Shown: positions 10,006 to 19,531 of the stretch, one piece after another
How positions within the stretch are numbered: the first letter of the stretch is position 1
How the letters are laid out: the number at the start of each line of letters is the position of its first letter
NCBI RefSeq assembly: GCF_016892605.1
Contig: NZ_JAFEMV010000001.1
Span: 372,001 to 436,000 of the forward strand
Source of the DNA: Desemzia sp. RIT 804
GTDB lineage: Bacteria > Bacillota > Bacilli > Lactobacillales > Carnobacteriaceae
DNA: 64,000 nt
Direction of reading: 5' to 3'
Made by a program: the position numbers and the translations under genes
Notes under the pieces: model-generated
The model's input: the letters and a program-made list of their open reading frames with translations, nothing else
The model's database searches: none
What the model was told of the DNA's origin: nothing

Positions 10006-11196
10006 ATGAAAAAATTGAGTTATCTCGACTATTACATCTTGATACCTTACTTGGTGTTGACCAGCGTAGGGATTTTAATGGTGTATAGTGCTAGCAGTTT
10101 TATAGCGTTAAAATCTTTCGATAATGCACAATATTACTTTATACGACAAGCTGTATTTGCAGGTGTTGGACTATTTCTTTGTTTTTTTGTTTATATGCTT
10201 CGGTTAGAAATCTTAAAATATAAGGCGTTTGTTATTTCTGCAATTAGCATTATTGTAATAATGTTATTGTCTCTTTTGGCTGTTGGAAAAGAAATCAATG
10301 GAGCAAAAGGTTGGCTCGATTTAGGTCCTCTTGGAAGAATACAACCAGCAGAATTTGCTAAAGTAGTGGTTATTTGGTATTTTGCTTATATTTTTTCAAG
10401 AAGGCAACAAAGATTTGTTCAAGATCTTAGAGAAACAGTAAATGCTTTTTTGGCTCCTTTGCTGCTTTTTGTGGTAGGAATTGTATTCCCGATCATTTTA
10501 CAACCGGATATTGGTGGAGCCATCATTATCTTAGCTATTGGAGTAGTTATGGTTTTGACCAGCGGTATCTCTTATAAGTTCGGTTTCGGGCTAGGAATTG
10601 TAGGAAGTGCCGTTATATTTGGTGTGATAGAACTGATACGCAAATTTGGTACAAGTCTTCCCTTTATCGAAGATTACCAATATGACCGTTTTTTAGCTTT
10701 TTGGGATCCTTTCGCAGTATCCGAATCTACAGGACTGCAATTGGTGAATTCTTATTATGCATTAAATAGAGGGGGATTATTCGGAGTAGGTATTGGAGAA
10801 AGTGTTCAAAAAACTGGATATTTGCCTGAGCCCTATACGGATTTCATAATGTCTATATTAGGCGAAGAATTAGGTCTCGTAGGTGTTTTAGCCGTTGTGT
10901 TGCTTTTTGGATTTTTGATTTTACGAATTTATTTAATCGGTATTAAAACTAAAGATTCATTTGGCTCATTATTGTGTATTGGAATAGCTACAATGCTGCT
11001 TATTCAATCAACTATCAATCTTGGTGGTGTTTTAGGTTTGATGCCAATCACCGGAGTGACATTCCCGTTCATTAGTTATGGCGGTTCTAGTATTTTAATT
11101 CTCTCTGCTTCAATGGGAGTAGCATTAAATGTGAGTGCTACTTCAAAAAGAAGAGAATTGAGGGCAAAAAGTACACAAAGCAACTCAAAAAAATAA
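10006..11196 (+). CDS. ftsW: Cell-division peptidoglycan polymerase FtsW (SEDS family)
   Basis: Integral membrane glycosyltransferase of the SEDS family that polymerises septal peptidoglycan from lipid II with a partner PBP. The 396 residues show about ten membrane helices, the N-terminal DYYILIPYLVLTSVGILMVYSASS, the catalytic-loop region WLDLGPLGRIQPAEFAKV, and the conserved C-terminal PITGVTFPFISYGGSS. Placement directly upstream of pyc matches ftsW-pycA of Bacillus, which favours FtsW over RodA. No alternative upstream in-frame start exists, so the unusual ribosome-site spacing is real if this ATG is used. Confidence 0.9.
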   Translation: MKKLSYLDYYILIPYLVLTSVGILMVYSASSFIALKSFDNAQYYFIRQAVFAGVGLFLCFFVYMLRLEILKYKAFVISAISIIVIMLLSLLAVGKEINGAKGWLDLGPLGRIQPAEFAKVVVIWYFAYIFSRRQQRFVQDLRETVNAFLAPLLLFVVGIVFPIILQPDIGGAIIILAIGVVMVLTSGISYKFGFGLGIVGSAVIFGVIELIRKFGTSLPFIEDYQYDRFLAFWDPFAVSESTGLQLVNSYYALNRGGLFGVGIGESVQKTGYLPEPYTDFIMSILGEELGLVGVLAVVLLFGFLILRIYLIGIKTKDSFGSLLCIGIATMLLIQSTINLGGVLGLMPITGVTFPFISYGGSSILILSASMGVALNVSATSKRRELRAKSTQSNSKK

Positions 11197-11277
11197 TGAT
11201 ATTCACTAGTTGTAGCAAATAAACCAATTTGAGACATTTGCTGTATAACTTGAGTCACATAAACGAGGAGAGATAGC

Positions 11278-14200
11278 ATGAAGAAAGTATTAGTCGCTAA
11301 CCGGGGAGAAATTGCAATTCGTATTTTTAGAGCTCTGACAGAGTTGCAAATAGATACAGTAGGAATTTATGCACAAGAAGATGAAAAGTCGGTTCACCGT
11401 TTCAAAGCGGATGAGGCTTATCTAGTTGGAAAGGGTAAAAAACCGATTGAAGCTTATTTAGATATTGAAGATATCATTCGTATCGCGAAAGAAAGTGGTG
11501 CGGAAGCTATCCATCCAGGATATGGATTTTTATCTGAAAACATTGGTTTTGCTCGCCGTTGCAAAGAAGAAGGGATTATTTTTATTGGTCCTCAATTGCA
11601 TCATCTAGATATATTCGGGGATAAAATCAAAGCTAAACAAGCAGCTTTAGAAGCAGGATTACAAACGATTCCTGGTACAGATGGACCAGTTAATAACTTA
11701 AATGAAGTAAAAGAATTTGGAGATACACACGGATACCCTATTATTATTAAAGCAGCTCTTGGTGGTGGTGGACGTGGGATGCGTGTAGTCCATGACAATT
11801 CAGAATTAGAAGAAAGTTTTCAACGTGCTCAAAGTGAAGCGAAAGCAGCTTTTGGTAGTGGTGAAGTATATGTCGAGCGCTACATACAAGATCCAAAACA
11901 CATTGAAGTGCAAATATTAGGAGACAAACACGGGAATATTGTTCATTTATACGAAAGAGATTGTTCCGTACAAAGACGTCACCAAAAAGTTGTCGAAGTA
12001 GCACCGTGTGTTTCTATTTCAGAAGAGCTACGAGAAAAAATGTGCCAATCAGCTGTTCAATTGATGCAACACGTTGGATACGAAAATGCAGGTACAGTTG
12101 AGTTTCTACTTGAAAACAATCGTTTTTACTTTATTGAAGTAAATCCACGTGTCCAAGTCGAACACACCATTTCAGAAATGATCACAGGGATTGACATTGT
12201 TCAAGCACAAATCATGATTGCTCAAGGATTAGATTTGCATCAAGATATCCATATCCCGCAACAAGCTGATATCCCATTAATCGGAGCTGCGATTCAATGT
12301 CGGATCACTACAGAAGATCCATTAAACAATTTTCTGCCGGATACCGGTAAAATCAATACTTATCGTTCGCCGGGTGGTTTTGGGATACGTTTAGATGCTG
12401 GAAATGGTTTTCAAGGAACTGTGGTTACACCGTTCTTTGATTCTCTATTAGTAAAAGCTTGCGTTCAAGCGAGTACATTTGAACTGGCAGCTCAAAAAAT
12501 GATGAGAGCTCTAAAAGAGTTCCGCATTCGCGGAGTGAAAACAAACATTCCGTTTATGCAAAATGTTATTGCTCATAAAGAATTCCTTTCAGGAGATGCT
12601 AAAACAACATTTATTGATTCGACTCCAGAGTTGTATCAATTTTCAAAAGTACGCGACCGCGGTAACAAAACAATGGAATACATTGGCAATATCAGTGTCA
12701 ATGGATTTCCGGGGATCAGCCATGGACAAAAACCATTTTTTGAAGAACCGCGTAAACCTAAACAGTTGATTTTACCTGCAGAGCCTATTATTAGTGCAAA
12801 ACAAATCTTGGATACAAATGGTGCAGAAGCAGTTAGCTCATGGTTGAAAGAACAACAAGCTGTTCAATTAACAGACACCACTTTTAGAGATGCTCATCAA
12901 AGCTTGTTGGCAACTCGAGTGCGTACACAAGATTTCTTAAGCATAGCTGCCGAGACTCAAAAAGCTTTGCCGCAACTCTTTTCTACTGAGATGTGGGGAG
13001 GTGCTACATTTGATGTGGCTTACCGTTTCTTAAATGAAGATCCTTGGGACAGATTGAAAAAACTACGTAAAGAAATGCCGAATGTGTTGTTCCAAATGTT
13101 ATTTAGAGGCTCGAATGCAGTTGGCTACCAAAACTATCCAGACAATGTGATCGAGGCTTTTATTAAACAAGCAGCTCTAGATGGTATTGATGTGTTCCGT
13201 ATTTTTGATAGCTTGAACTGGATTCCGCAAATGGAGAAAAGTATTCAGGCCGTAAGAGATAACGGGAAAATAGCTGAAGGAACAATTTGTTATACTGGTA
13301 ATTTATTAGACCCTGCACAAACTAAATATACATTGAACTACTACAAAGAAATGGCAAAAGAATTGGAAAAACTAGGTTCTCATATCATCGGGATCAAAGA
13401 TATGTCGGGTATTTTAAAACCGCAAGCAGCTTATCAATTGATTAGTGAATTGAAAGAAACGGTCGACTTACCGATTCATTTGCATACGCATGATACTAGC
13501 GGGAACGGTATTTTCACTTATGCAGAAGCGATTCGTGCTGGTGTAGATGTTATAGATGTGGCCACAAGTGCTATGAGCAGCAGAACTAGCCAGCCAAGTA
13601 TGAGCAGTTTATATTATGCAACTGAATCAAGCGAAAGACGTCCGCAGATTGCAATTGATAATGTTGAGCAGATTGATCATTACTGGCAAGATGTTCGCAG
13701 ATATTATAAAGATTTTGAAATCAAAGTTACTGGACCTCAAACAGAAGTTTACCAACATGAAATGCCAGGTGGTCAATACACTAACTTGCAGCAGCAAGCA
13801 ATGGCCGTTGGCTTGGAGGCTCAATGGGATGACATCAAGAAAATGTATACTGTTGTGAACCACATGTTTGGAGATATCGTCAAAGTGACACCATCTTCTA
13901 AAGTTGTAGGTGACATGGCTTTATTCATGGTTCAAAACAAACTTTCTCGTGAAGATGTATTTGAAAAAGGGATGGATATCGATTTCCCAGATTCAGTCAT
14001 CAACTTGTTTATGGGGAATTTAGGTCAACCAACTGGTGGTTTCCCTGAAGAATTACAACGCATTATCCTAAAAGGCAAGAAACCATTTACTCAAAGACCA
14101 GGAACTTTGGCAGAAAGTGTTGATTTTGATACGGTCAAACAAGAATTACAAGAGACCATTGACAGAGAGCCGACAATGGAAGAAATATTGAGTTACTTGA

Positions 14201-14709
14201 TGTACCCTCAAGTGTTCTTGGATTATACTCAATCTTACAATCGCTATGGCGATGTTACGTTACTGGATACTATGACGTTCTTCCATGGAATGCGTAAAGG
14301 TGAAACGATCGAAGTGCAAATCGAAAAAGGAAAAACATTGATTATAACGTTAAATCAAATCGGTGAACCTAATTCAGAAGGTATGCGAGTGCTTTACTTT
14401 GAATTAAATGGACAAGGTAGAGAAATAGAAGTCAAAGATTTGAGCATTACCAGTACGAAAGCTTTACGTAGAAAAGCTGAACCTACTAATAAACAACATG
14501 TTGGTGCAACAATGTCTGGTTCTGTTTTAGATATTTCTGTGAAAAAAGGAGATCGTGTGGTAAAAGGACAATCTTTGATCACTACAGAAGCTATGAAAAT
14601 GGAGACAACGATTAAAGCAACCACTGAGGGAGTTATTGATCAAATTTACGTTGAAGTTGGCGATGTGATTGATTCTGGGGACTTGTTGATTGAAATAGTT
14701 GCTAAATAA
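11278..14709 (+). CDS. pyc: Pyruvate carboxylase
   Basis: Biotin enzyme that carboxylates pyruvate to oxaloacetate with ATP and bicarbonate, feeding the aspartate family (compare asd/dapA downstream). At 1143 residues it is a full single-chain enzyme: biotin carboxylase domain (about 1-450, HPGYGFLSEN, ATP-grasp GGGGRGMR, EVNPRVQVEHT), carboxyltransferase domain starting near residue 530 (LTDTTFRDAHQSLLATR, metal-binding HLHTHDTSG), the allosteric linker, and the C-terminal biotinyl domain with TEAMKMETT, in which K is about residue 1107. The ribosome site is CGAGGAGAG. ylbC follows 24 bases downstream. Confidence 0.97.
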   Translation: MKKVLVANRGEIAIRIFRALTELQIDTVGIYAQEDEKSVHRFKADEAYLVGKGKKPIEAYLDIEDIIRIAKESGAEAIHPGYGFLSENIGFARRCKEEGIIFIGPQLHHLDIFGDKIKAKQAALEAGLQTIPGTDGPVNNLNEVKEFGDTHGYPIIIKAALGGGGRGMRVVHDNSELEESFQRAQSEAKAAFGSGEVYVERYIQDPKHIEVQILGDKHGNIVHLYERDCSVQRRHQKVVEVAPCVSISEELREKMCQSAVQLMQHVGYENAGTVEFLLENNRFYFIEVNPRVQVEHTISEMITGIDIVQAQIMIAQGLDLHQDIHIPQQADIPLIGAAIQCRITTEDPLNNFLPDTGKINTYRSPGGFGIRLDAGNGFQGTVVTPFFDSLLVKACVQASTFELAAQKMMRALKEFRIRGVKTNIPFMQNVIAHKEFLSGDAKTTFIDSTPELYQFSKVRDRGNKTMEYIGNISVNGFPGISHGQKPFFEEPRKPKQLILPAEPIISAKQILDTNGAEAVSSWLKEQQAVQLTDTTFRDAHQSLLATRVRTQDFLSIAAETQKALPQLFSTEMWGGATFDVAYRFLNEDPWDRLKKLRKEMPNVLFQMLFRGSNAVGYQNYPDNVIEAFIKQAALDGIDVFRIFDSLNWIPQMEKSIQAVRDNGKIAEGTICYTGNLLDPAQTKYTLNYYKEMAKELEKLGSHIIGIKDMSGILKPQAAYQLISELKETVDLPIHLHTHDTSGNGIFTYAEAIRAGVDVIDVATSAMSSRTSQPSMSSLYYATESSERRPQIAIDNVEQIDHYWQDVRRYYKDFEIKVTGPQTEVYQHEMPGGQYTNLQQQAMAVGLEAQWDDIKKMYTVVNHMFGDIVKVTPSSKVVGDMALFMVQNKLSREDVFEKGMDIDFPDSVINLFMGNLGQPTGGFPEELQRIILKGKKPFTQRPGTLAESVDFDTVKQELQETIDREPTMEEILSYLMYPQVFLDYTQSYNRYGDVTLLDTMTFFHGMRKGETIEVQIEKGKTLIITLNQIGEPNSEGMRVLYFELNGQGREIEVKDLSITSTKALRRKAEPTNKQHVGATMSGSVLDISVKKGDRVVKGQSLITTEAMKMETTIKATTEGVIDQIYVEVGDVIDSGDLLIEIVAK

Positions 14710-14733
14710 ATAGTCAAGACGGGGGGAATAGAA

Positions 14734-15951
14734 ATGAAAACAGTTAGAAAAACGTTGTTGTTATTTGTTGTTTTTCTATTGGGATCTTATCTTTTTCCTC
14801 TTATTTTTCATTTCGATCAAACAGAATCTATTGTAGTTCCTGAAGAATCTTCTAGTGAAAATCCAGAGATAACTTCTATGTTAGAGACGGCGGATCTAGA
14901 ACAGTCTTTTGTGTCATCTGCTGGTTTTTCTAATTATGTTGGAATGGCTGTAGATGATTTTATGGTTGATTACGGAGATCCATCCGAAATTAAATTTATA
15001 ACAGATGATAGTGAAATATGGATATATGGAAGCGAGAGTGTGGATTATCTTCAGCTTATGGTTACTAATTATGTTGTTTCCGAAATCTTAGTTTTAGGCT
15101 CTTCTATTGAAATTCCTCCATTTGAGATGGGAATGGAACGTGCTGATATGTATCAAGTAGCTTCTTTCGATCCAACCTTTGAAGTTCATTATGAAAATCA
15201 ATTGGTTCAAATTAATTTAAATGAAAATGAGTTGAACAACCAACCTTTAGTGGCATTTGATAATCAAACATACGCCGTTTTGACTATGGATAAACAAACG
15301 AATACTATTATTGGAATCCATTATATGAGTAATGAAAGCCTAATTCACTCAGGTATGTATGAAGTGAGTTCATTCTCTTCACTAACAGAAGAACCTGTTG
15401 TTCAAATGAATCAAGCCATTCAAGAAAAAGTTAAGTCGGAACAAATTCTTCAATACATTAATATTATGAGGAGAAAAATGGGGTTAGAAGCACTAGAATA
15501 TAGCCTGGTCTTATCTGCTGTGGGGAATGAACTGTATAAGTTTCACGAAACTACGCAGGAAGAAGAGTCTTCATTAGAACCAGCCTCACAACAAGAGTCT
15601 AACAACGATGCTTTAGTGATTAATGATGACGCATCTATAGAAATAATTGAAGAAGGTAAAGAAGCAGCAGATTCAGCTACGGAATCGGAAAGTGAACCTT
15701 TAATAGAAGAGAATACATTAGATCAAGAAACCATTCAAGCTTATTTAAATGAAGAGAGTATTCAATTAGATAATGTTAGGTTGTTGTACCAGCCCGTTCT
15801 AACCAAACCTTCAGTTTATGTGTTGCAGTGGTTCACGTTGGTAGAATATCGTGAAATACTGATGGATAAATCTATGAAACGTATAGGCATTTCATTCAGA
15901 GGTGATGAATTATTGTTGATACTAGATAATGGTTTTGAGATTGGATTGTAG
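14734..15951 (+). CDS. CAP-associated N-terminal domain protein (YlbC-like)
   Basis: A 405-residue protein with an N-terminal membrane anchor or signal (residues about 5-25, LLLFVVFLLGSYLFP) and then a CAP-associated domain (about 65-215, with VGMAVDDFMVDYGDPSE and WIYGSE) as in Bacillus YlbC. In that family a CAP/SCP domain normally follows. Here the C-terminal third begins like one (ILQYINIMRRKMGLEALEY) but is interrupted by an acidic low-complexity stretch (about 270-335), and the expected histidines and ENI motif are missing, so the CAP domain looks degenerate. Likely extracytoplasmic; function unknown. It sits in the conserved ylb neighbourhood between pyc and ylbG. Confidence 0.75.
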   Translation: MKTVRKTLLLFVVFLLGSYLFPLIFHFDQTESIVVPEESSSENPEITSMLETADLEQSFVSSAGFSNYVGMAVDDFMVDYGDPSEIKFITDDSEIWIYGSESVDYLQLMVTNYVVSEILVLGSSIEIPPFEMGMERADMYQVASFDPTFEVHYENQLVQINLNENELNNQPLVAFDNQTYAVLTMDKQTNTIIGIHYMSNESLIHSGMYEVSSFSSLTEEPVVQMNQAIQEKVKSEQILQYINIMRRKMGLEALEYSLVLSAVGNELYKFHETTQEEESSLEPASQQESNNDALVINDDASIEIIEEGKEAADSATESESEPLIEENTLDQETIQAYLNEESIQLDNVRLLYQPVLTKPSVYVLQWFTLVEYREILMDKSMKRIGISFRGDELLLILDNGFEIGL

Positions 15952-15974
15952 TAAAATAATAGAAATTGTATAAT
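15946..15974 (+). promoter_or_regulatory. Promoter for ylbG-rsmD-coaD-ylbL
   Basis: TTGTAG (15946-15951, overlapping the preceding stop) and a perfect TATAAT (15969-15974) are 17 bases apart, 60 bases before ylbG. Confidence 0.6.
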
Positions 15975-16033
15975 GAAGAAAAGAGCAATATACGTTTCAA
16001 CTAAAAGATCGTTTCACGGATTGGAGGTACAAT

Positions 16034-16351
16034 ATGGAATTAGAGGTAAATGAAAGACAAGGAATTATCGTTTGGGTATACAGCTTAAAACACATGAAAA
16101 CTTTGAAGAGACAAGGATTGATACACTACGTCTCCAAACGCATGAAATATGTCGTATTATACGTGAACCGTTCTGAAATCGATGCAACTGAAAAGAAACT
16201 AAATAGTTTCCACTTCGTACGTAAAGTAGAACGTTCTTACCGTACGAATGTTGATATGGATTTTGCTCATGTCTTGGAAGAAATCAGTCAAATAACTGAA
16301 GAAAAAACAACTGAAGAAGTATTTAGTGGAGTAGGACAAATGATCCACTAA
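16034..16351 (+). CDS. ylbG: YlbG family protein (UPF0298)
   Basis: A 105-residue cytosolic protein. The pattern RQGIIVWVYSLKHMKTLKRQGLIHY... RMKYVVLYVN... FVRKVERSYR is that of the YlbG/UPF0298 family. The family has no established biochemical role; it lies beside ylbF in bacilli, but no ylbF is present here. The ribosome site is TTGGAGGT. It precedes rsmD with a hairpin in between, so only part of the transcripts may continue. Confidence 0.85.
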   Translation: MELEVNERQGIIVWVYSLKHMKTLKRQGLIHYVSKRMKYVVLYVNRSEIDATEKKLNSFHFVRKVERSYRTNVDMDFAHVLEEISQITEEKTTEEVFSGVGQMIH

Positions 16352-16362
16352 TGTGTAAAATA

Positions 16363-16394
16363 AAGGAATACATTTTTTACAGTATTCCTTGTTT
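16363..16394 (+). terminator. Hairpin between ylbG and rsmD, likely leaky terminator
   Basis: AAGGAATAC (16363-16371) pairs perfectly with GTATTCCTT (16382-16390), followed by GTTTT. The stem is short and AT-rich, and rsmD has no obvious promoter of its own, so readthrough is expected. Confidence 0.6.
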
Positions 16395-16432
16395 TGCATT
16401 TACCAAATATAATTGAGAGGAAAAAGTTGCGT

Positions 16433-17008
16433 ATGAGAGTAATTTCAGGAGAGTACGGTGGAAGAAGATTAAAAGCAGTACCTGGAAATAGCACTAGACC
16501 AACAACAGACAAAATAAAAGAATCTTTATTTAATATGATTGGCCCTTATTTTGACGGTGGACAGTGTCTGGACTTGTTTGCTGGGTCTGGGGGATTATCT
16601 ATCGAAGCTGTTTCCAGAGGAATGGATGGAGCGGTATTGATTGATAAAGCTCCAATTGCGATCAAAACGATTCAAGAAAATATTGCCGTCACTAAAGATG
16701 CAGAAAAATTTACGGTGATACGCAGTGATGCCTCCAGAATTTTATCTACACTTAAAGGCAAAAAAATGTGTTTTGATTTAGTTTTTTTAGATCCTCCTTA
16801 TGCGGAACAACAAATTCCATCACAAATAACACAATTACTTAAATTGGATTTACTTTCTTCGGACGCATTAATTGTGTGTGAAGTAGACAAAAAAGTGGAT
16901 TTACCAGAACAAATCCAAAATGCAAAAGTGTATAAAACGGCACAATATGGGATAACCAATATTGTGATTTATGAACTGAGTACAAAAGAGGAGGGAAAAG
17001 ATGTCTAA
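16433..17008 (+). CDS. rsmD: 16S rRNA (guanine(966)-N2)-methyltransferase RsmD
   Basis: SAM-dependent methyltransferase that modifies G966 (E. coli numbering) of 16S rRNA. About 191 residues from the ATG at 16433, which gives the family-typical start [13 protein letters not shown]; a TTG two codons upstream is better spaced from GAGAGG and could be used instead. Motifs are the SAM-binding [17 protein letters not shown] and the catalytic VFLDPPY. Its end overlaps coaD by eight bases, the usual rsmD-coaD coupling. Confidence 0.93.
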   Translation: MRVISGEYGGRRLKAVPGNSTRPTTDKIKESLFNMIGPYFDGGQCLDLFAGSGGLSIEAVSRGMDGAVLIDKAPIAIKTIQENIAVTKDAEKFTVIRSDASRILSTLKGKKMCFDLVFLDPPYAEQQIPSQITQLLKLDLLSSDALIVCEVDKKVDLPEQIQNAKVYKTAQYGITNIVIYELSTKEEGKDV

Positions 17009-17489
17009 AGTTGCTTTATATCCAGGAAGTTTTGATCCTATTTCAAACGGACATATCGATATAGTCAAACGAGCTGCTAAATTATTTGATCGTGTTGTCA
17101 TAGCAGTGGCGACCAATACATCGAAAAAAACGTTGTTTACAGCTGACGAAAAAGTACAGCTGATTCAAGAGAATGTCGCTTTTTTGACTAATGTTGAAGT
17201 AGTCAAGCATTCTGGTGGATTAACGGTTGATCTAGCAGATGAATTGAACGCAACTATTCTTCTCAGAGGCTTACGAAGTGTAAAGGATTTTGAGTACGAA
17301 GCAGATATTGCAGCGATGAATAAAACCCAAAACAACCGAGTAGAAACCGTATTTTTAACAGCTGACGAAACGTACCGTTTTGTCAGCTCTAGTCTGATCA
17401 AAGAAGTAGCGATGTTTGGAGGCGACATATCAGGGTTGGTTCCGGCTAACGTTAATAAAGCTATGAAGAAAAAATATGAAATAGAGTAG
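17001..17489 (+). CDS. coaD: Phosphopantetheine adenylyltransferase
   Basis: Fourth step of coenzyme A synthesis: 4'-phosphopantetheine + ATP to dephospho-CoA. The 162 residues carry the nucleotidyltransferase motif [15 protein letters not shown] (T/HxGH class), the substrate-loop segment [14 protein letters not shown], and SSSLIKEVA near the C-terminus. It overlaps rsmD and has AGGAGGGAAAAG as ribosome site. The CoA pathway is continued by coaBC at 57.6 kb. Confidence 0.96.
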   Translation: MSKVALYPGSFDPISNGHIDIVKRAAKLFDRVVIAVATNTSKKTLFTADEKVQLIQENVAFLTNVEVVKHSGGLTVDLADELNATILLRGLRSVKDFEYEADIAAMNKTQNNRVETVFLTADETYRFVSSSLIKEVAMFGGDISGLVPANVNKAMKKKYEIE

Positions 17490-17522
17490 TTTTGGTAAAT
17501 AACTGGCACAGGATGTGTTGTA

Positions 17523-18563
17523 ATGAATAAAAAAATAATTAAAAGTTTCAGTTTAGTCTTAATCATAATAGCTATTTTTTGGCTCTTATTTATGCCGCTG
17601 CCGTACTATGTTGAATCGCCGGGATCAGCAGTTCATTTAAACGAACTGGTGCAAGTTGATAATGAAACTGATCAAGAACCTGGAAGTTATATGCTGACAA
17701 CTGTAGCTGTTCGTCGAGCTACACCGTTAACTTACTTAACAAAATTTTTACCTTTTCATGATGGCTATACTGAAGAAGAATTGTTTGGAACGACTACGAC
17801 ATCTGAAGAATACAATAATCTTCAGCAATTTTATATGACCGGTTCTATCAACAGTGCTGTTCAAGCTGCTTTTGAAGCAGCAAATGAACCGTATGAATTT
17901 TCGTACAATGGAGTTTATGTGATGTCTGTTTTAGAAAATTCTAATTTTGAAGGGATGCTTCAAGTCGGCGATATTATTATTGATTTAGACGGGAACGCCT
18001 TTAAAAGCTCACAAGAGTTTATTGAATACGTTCAAAATAAGGAAGTCAACCAAACGATTGAAGTAACTTACCAACGGAATGGAGAAGAAAATACGGTTTC
18101 TGCTCCATTAATGGAAATGGAAGAGACTAAATACCCTGGGTTAGGTATTAGCTTAGTGGACAACACTTCCATTACTACTGATATTCCAGTGGAAATAGAT
18201 GCAGATGGAATTGGTGGTCCTTCCGCTGGTTTTATGTTCGCTTTACAAATCTACACTCAACTTGTTGATCAAGATCTGCGAGATGGGCATGAAATCGCAG
18301 GAACTGGGACTATAGCAGCAGATGGAACAGTTGGAAGAATCGGTGGGATCGAGAAAAAAGTTGTTGCAGCAAATGATGAAGGAGCGACAATTTTCTTTGC
18401 ACCAGATGATGTAATTGATCCAGTGATTCTAGAAAATTATCCTGATCTGAAAAGTAATTATGAAGAAGCAGTAGCTGCTGCAGAAGAAATAGACACTGAT
18501 ATGACTATTGTGCCAGTCAAAAATATACAAGATGCAATAGATTATTTGAATCAATTAAATTAA
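17523..18563 (+). CDS. ylbL: PDZ-domain S16 serine protease (YlbL/SepM-like)
   Basis: Membrane-anchored extracytoplasmic Lon-type protease of 346 residues. An N-terminal transmembrane helix (about 8-27) is followed by a PDZ domain (about 125-200, YVMSVLENSNFEGMLQVGDII) and an S16 protease domain with the Ser-Lys dyad: serine in GIGGPSAGFMFAL and lysine in GGIEKKVVAA. Homologues include Bacillus YlbL and streptococcal SepM, which trims competence peptide. The ribosome site is weak (AGGATG). It ends the ylbG-rsmD-coaD-ylbL unit ahead of a terminator. Confidence 0.92.
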   Translation: MNKKIIKSFSLVLIIIAIFWLLFMPLPYYVESPGSAVHLNELVQVDNETDQEPGSYMLTTVAVRRATPLTYLTKFLPFHDGYTEEELFGTTTTSEEYNNLQQFYMTGSINSAVQAAFEAANEPYEFSYNGVYVMSVLENSNFEGMLQVGDIIIDLDGNAFKSSQEFIEYVQNKEVNQTIEVTYQRNGEENTVSAPLMEMEETKYPGLGISLVDNTSITTDIPVEIDADGIGGPSAGFMFALQIYTQLVDQDLRDGHEIAGTGTIAADGTVGRIGGIEKKVVAANDEGATIFFAPDDVIDPVILENYPDLKSNYEEAVAAAEEIDTDMTIVPVKNIQDAIDYLNQLN

Positions 18564-18594
18564 ACCAAAAATTTTGCAAATAGTATACGAAGAG

Positions 18595-18628
18595 AGAGAA
18601 AAGACTGAAGTGTCTTTCTCTTTTTTTT
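18595..18628 (+). terminator. Intrinsic terminator after ylbL
   Basis: AGAGAAAAGAC and GTCTTTCTCT form a stem with one bulged A, followed by eight T. Confidence 0.82.
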
Positions 18629-18733
18629 ATTTATTTTTTTAAAACTTTCAATGAAAAAGAGGATTTTTTCGTATAGTAAGGAAATAGAACAAAATCATAA
18701 TAGGAGCAAAAAAAGATAGGCAGGTGTCAGACT

Positions 18734-19417
18734 ATGTTGCAAAAGTTAAAGGAAAAAATGACGAATATTCCTTTGTTGATTGGAATAACTAGTGGTGTAG
18801 TTGGACTAATTTTTTTAGTCGTCTCATTGCTATTATTTATCAACTTTAAAGAGGGAGCGCAATCAGAAAACGAGTTGGGGGAAACAACTGAAAATTACTT
18901 GATGGAAATTACAAAAGAAGGTGGATCAGCGGGGAGTGGGGAGACAGAATCGTTAGCTACAACCGAACAAAATCTTTATGTAGATGTAAAAGGAGCAGTA
19001 CACAGTCCAGGAGTTTACCAAGTAACTTCTGACATGCGATTGATGGATGCCGTTGAACTTGCTGGAGGATTATTGATCTCTGCAGACCAATCGCAAATTA
19101 ATCTGGCATTAAAATTAACTGACCAAATGGTCGTATATGTTCCTCAAATCGGAGAAGAAGTAAAGGAAATTAGTGATGAAAATAGCTTAATCAGAAACAA
19201 GAGCGCTGAACAAGAAGGTAAAATAAACCTCAACACCGCTGATACAGTACAGTTACAGACTTTAAATGGCATTGGAGAGAAGAAGGCAGAAAAAATCATT
19301 CAGTACCGCGAAGAAAATGGATCTTTTCAATCTACAGATGAATTGAAAAATGTGTCTGGAATCGGAGACAAAACTTTTGAAGCGCTTAAAGACTTTGTGG
19401 TGGTAGATTCTCAATAG
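18734..19417 (+). CDS. comEA: Late competence DNA receptor ComEA
   Basis: Membrane-anchored DNA-binding protein that captures transforming DNA at the cell surface. The 227 residues contain one N-terminal transmembrane helix (about 12-37), an acidic linker, an SLBB domain (about 77-140, LYVDVKGAVHSPGVYQV), and a C-terminal helix-hairpin-helix pair (about 160-222, INLNTADTVQLQTLNGIGEKKA and VSGIGDKTFEALKDF). This order is the standard ComEA layout. It is followed by comEB and comEC. No sigma-X/ComX-type box could be recognised with confidence upstream. Confidence 0.95.
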   Translation: MLQKLKEKMTNIPLLIGITSGVVGLIFLVVSLLLFINFKEGAQSENELGETTENYLMEITKEGGSAGSGETESLATTEQNLYVDVKGAVHSPGVYQVTSDMRLMDAVELAGGLLISADQSQINLALKLTDQMVVYVPQIGEEVKEISDENSLIRNKSAEQEGKINLNTADTVQLQTLNGIGEKKAEKIIQYREENGSFQSTDELKNVSGIGDKTFEALKDFVVVDSQ

Positions 19418-19435
19418 CAAACCATAAAAGACTTG

Positions 19436-19464
19436 TTGCAACTCATTTTGGGCTTTTGTATACT
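19436..19464 (+). promoter_or_regulatory. Promoter upstream of comEB
   Basis: TTGCAA (19436-19441), 17 bases, TATACT (19459-19464), 68 bases before the comEB ATG. It suggests that comEB-comEC can be transcribed apart from comEA. Confidence 0.55.
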
Positions 19465-19531
19465 TGAGGTAATTATCTTTATGTCACGTGATACACGAGA
19501 CATGTAATGAATAAAAAATAGGAGGAACAGA

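Noticed and set aside
19430-19450. GCAACTCATTTT near comEB as a repeat-family remnant
   Set aside because: The match is short, part of a plausible promoter, and has no palindromic unit beside it.
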